From assembly GCF_016862395.1 (NCBI RefSeq), contig NZ_BOMW01000057.1:23404-87403 (forward strand): 64,000 nt of DNA, given 5' to 3'. A program made the translations under genes and the position numbers. Numbering within the stretch: position 1 is the stretch's first letter; every line of letters starts with the position of its first letter. The DNA comes from Actinoplanes siamensis. Lineage in GTDB: Bacteria > Actinomycetota > Actinomycetes > Mycobacteriales > Micromonosporaceae. Positions 63,669 to 64,000 of this stretch are shown piece by piece. Below the pieces are notes generated by a model. That model made no database searches. It saw only the letters and a program-made list of their open reading frames with translations, and had not been told where the DNA came from.

Positions 63669-64000
63669 CGGCTCTTCCGGGACGCCGCGCCCCGGTTCGT
63701 CCCTGCTTGCGCCCGTTTCGCGCCTGCTTTGCGTCCCGTTTCGCGTCGCGCTTCGTGTTCTGCTTCGCGCCGCGCCCGCCGCGCCCGCCGCGCCCGCCGC
63801 GCCCGCTCCGAGGATCCCCGGGTGCTCTCCGGCGGCGGACACCGAGAATCGCCGGGGAGTTCCCGTTGGTGGGCCGCTCGTCCAGCGGTCGCCATACCGC
63901 CATGGCCAACCGGTCCCGGCGACGGCGCGGCCTCGGGCACCCCGGCGCCGCCGCCGGGCAACCAGCTCCAGCTGGTCCTGGTGGTGCCTAAACGAGCTTC
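63669..64000. other. Right-edge spacer with short tandem repeats
   Basis: No gene is supported. The plus strand has CGTTTCGCG-type repeats at 63700-63750 and four 9-bp units of GCGCCCGCC type at about 63770-63808. Minus-strand frames across these encode low-complexity Arg/Ala or Gly/Arg repeats. A gene extending past the window edge cannot be excluded. Confidence 0.5.

Noticed and set aside
63520..63909. Minus-strand basic, histone-like ORF at the right edge
   Set aside because: The basic character comes from short GC-rich tandem repeats, and it overlaps the end of the LAL gene antisense; no support for expression.

Overview
This 64 kb window is chromosomal DNA from a very GC-rich actinomycete. 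Third codon positions are almost all G or C, GTG and TTG starts are frequent, and several genes appear leaderless, with a TAGNCT-type -10 box 6-7 bases before the start codon. Gene content (secreted chitinase, FHA-EccC, RHS/YD toxin, LAL regulators, CE1758/CE1759 flavoenzyme pair) fits Micromonosporaceae, most likely an Actinoplanes-like organism. That assignment is inference. No rRNA, tRNA, CRISPR array, transposase or phage gene was seen.

Layout. 1-4.1 kb: APC permease, M19 dipeptidase, secreted GH26-like hydrolase. 4.3-8.5 kb: a 60-63 bp tandem repeat and a coupled SWIM zinc-finger/large helical-repeat gene pair. 8.6-9.0 kb: remains of a GT39 membrane glycosyltransferase. 9.1-13.3 kb: glucose-6-phosphate isomerase, winged-helix protein, secreted chitinase. 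13.5-26.4 kb: a type VII secretion/polymorphic-toxin neighbourhood, with FHA-EccC ATPase, methyltransferase, candidate immunity gene, RHS toxin (core and tip out of frame), WXG-type partner, divergent WXG100 protein and membrane Ser/Thr kinase. 26.6-36.1 kb: small metabolic and regulatory genes (luciferase-like monooxygenase with FMN reductase, glycolipid-binding protein, cupin, SMR pump with TetR regulator, threonine aldolase, HPF-like protein, GNAT, LacI, methyltransferase) with two or three gene fragments. 36.1-43.0 kb: a two-gene membrane unit and a five-gene family-5 peptide/oligosaccharide ABC importer. 43.1-46 kb: His-rich small protein, S33 hydrolase, DUF3072 protein, orphan FAD subunit. 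46.2-53.2 kb: a glycoside unit with ROK regulator and GH36 alpha-galactosidase on minus, divergent from GH2 beta-mannosidase and an HTH-less LacI-type protein. 53.3-64 kb: small membrane protein, hairpin-rich spacer, histidine phosphatase, LacI regulator, and two LAL regulators flanking a secreted cutinase/PETase-type polyester hydrolase.

Two themes dominate. One is secreted polymer use: GH26, GH18, GH36 and GH2 enzymes, a polyester hydrolase, an importer and their LacI/ROK/LAL regulators. The other is a probable contact-dependent toxin module in which small WXG-type proteins sit beside an RHS toxin whose tip carries an ADP-ribosyltransferase-like pattern and is followed by a possible immunity gene. 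The toxin is interrupted by a one-base frame change exactly between conserved core and variable tip. Gene decay is visible at five or six places (GT39, TetR, possible NarH fragment, inverted split gene, HTH-less LacI, RHS frameshift).
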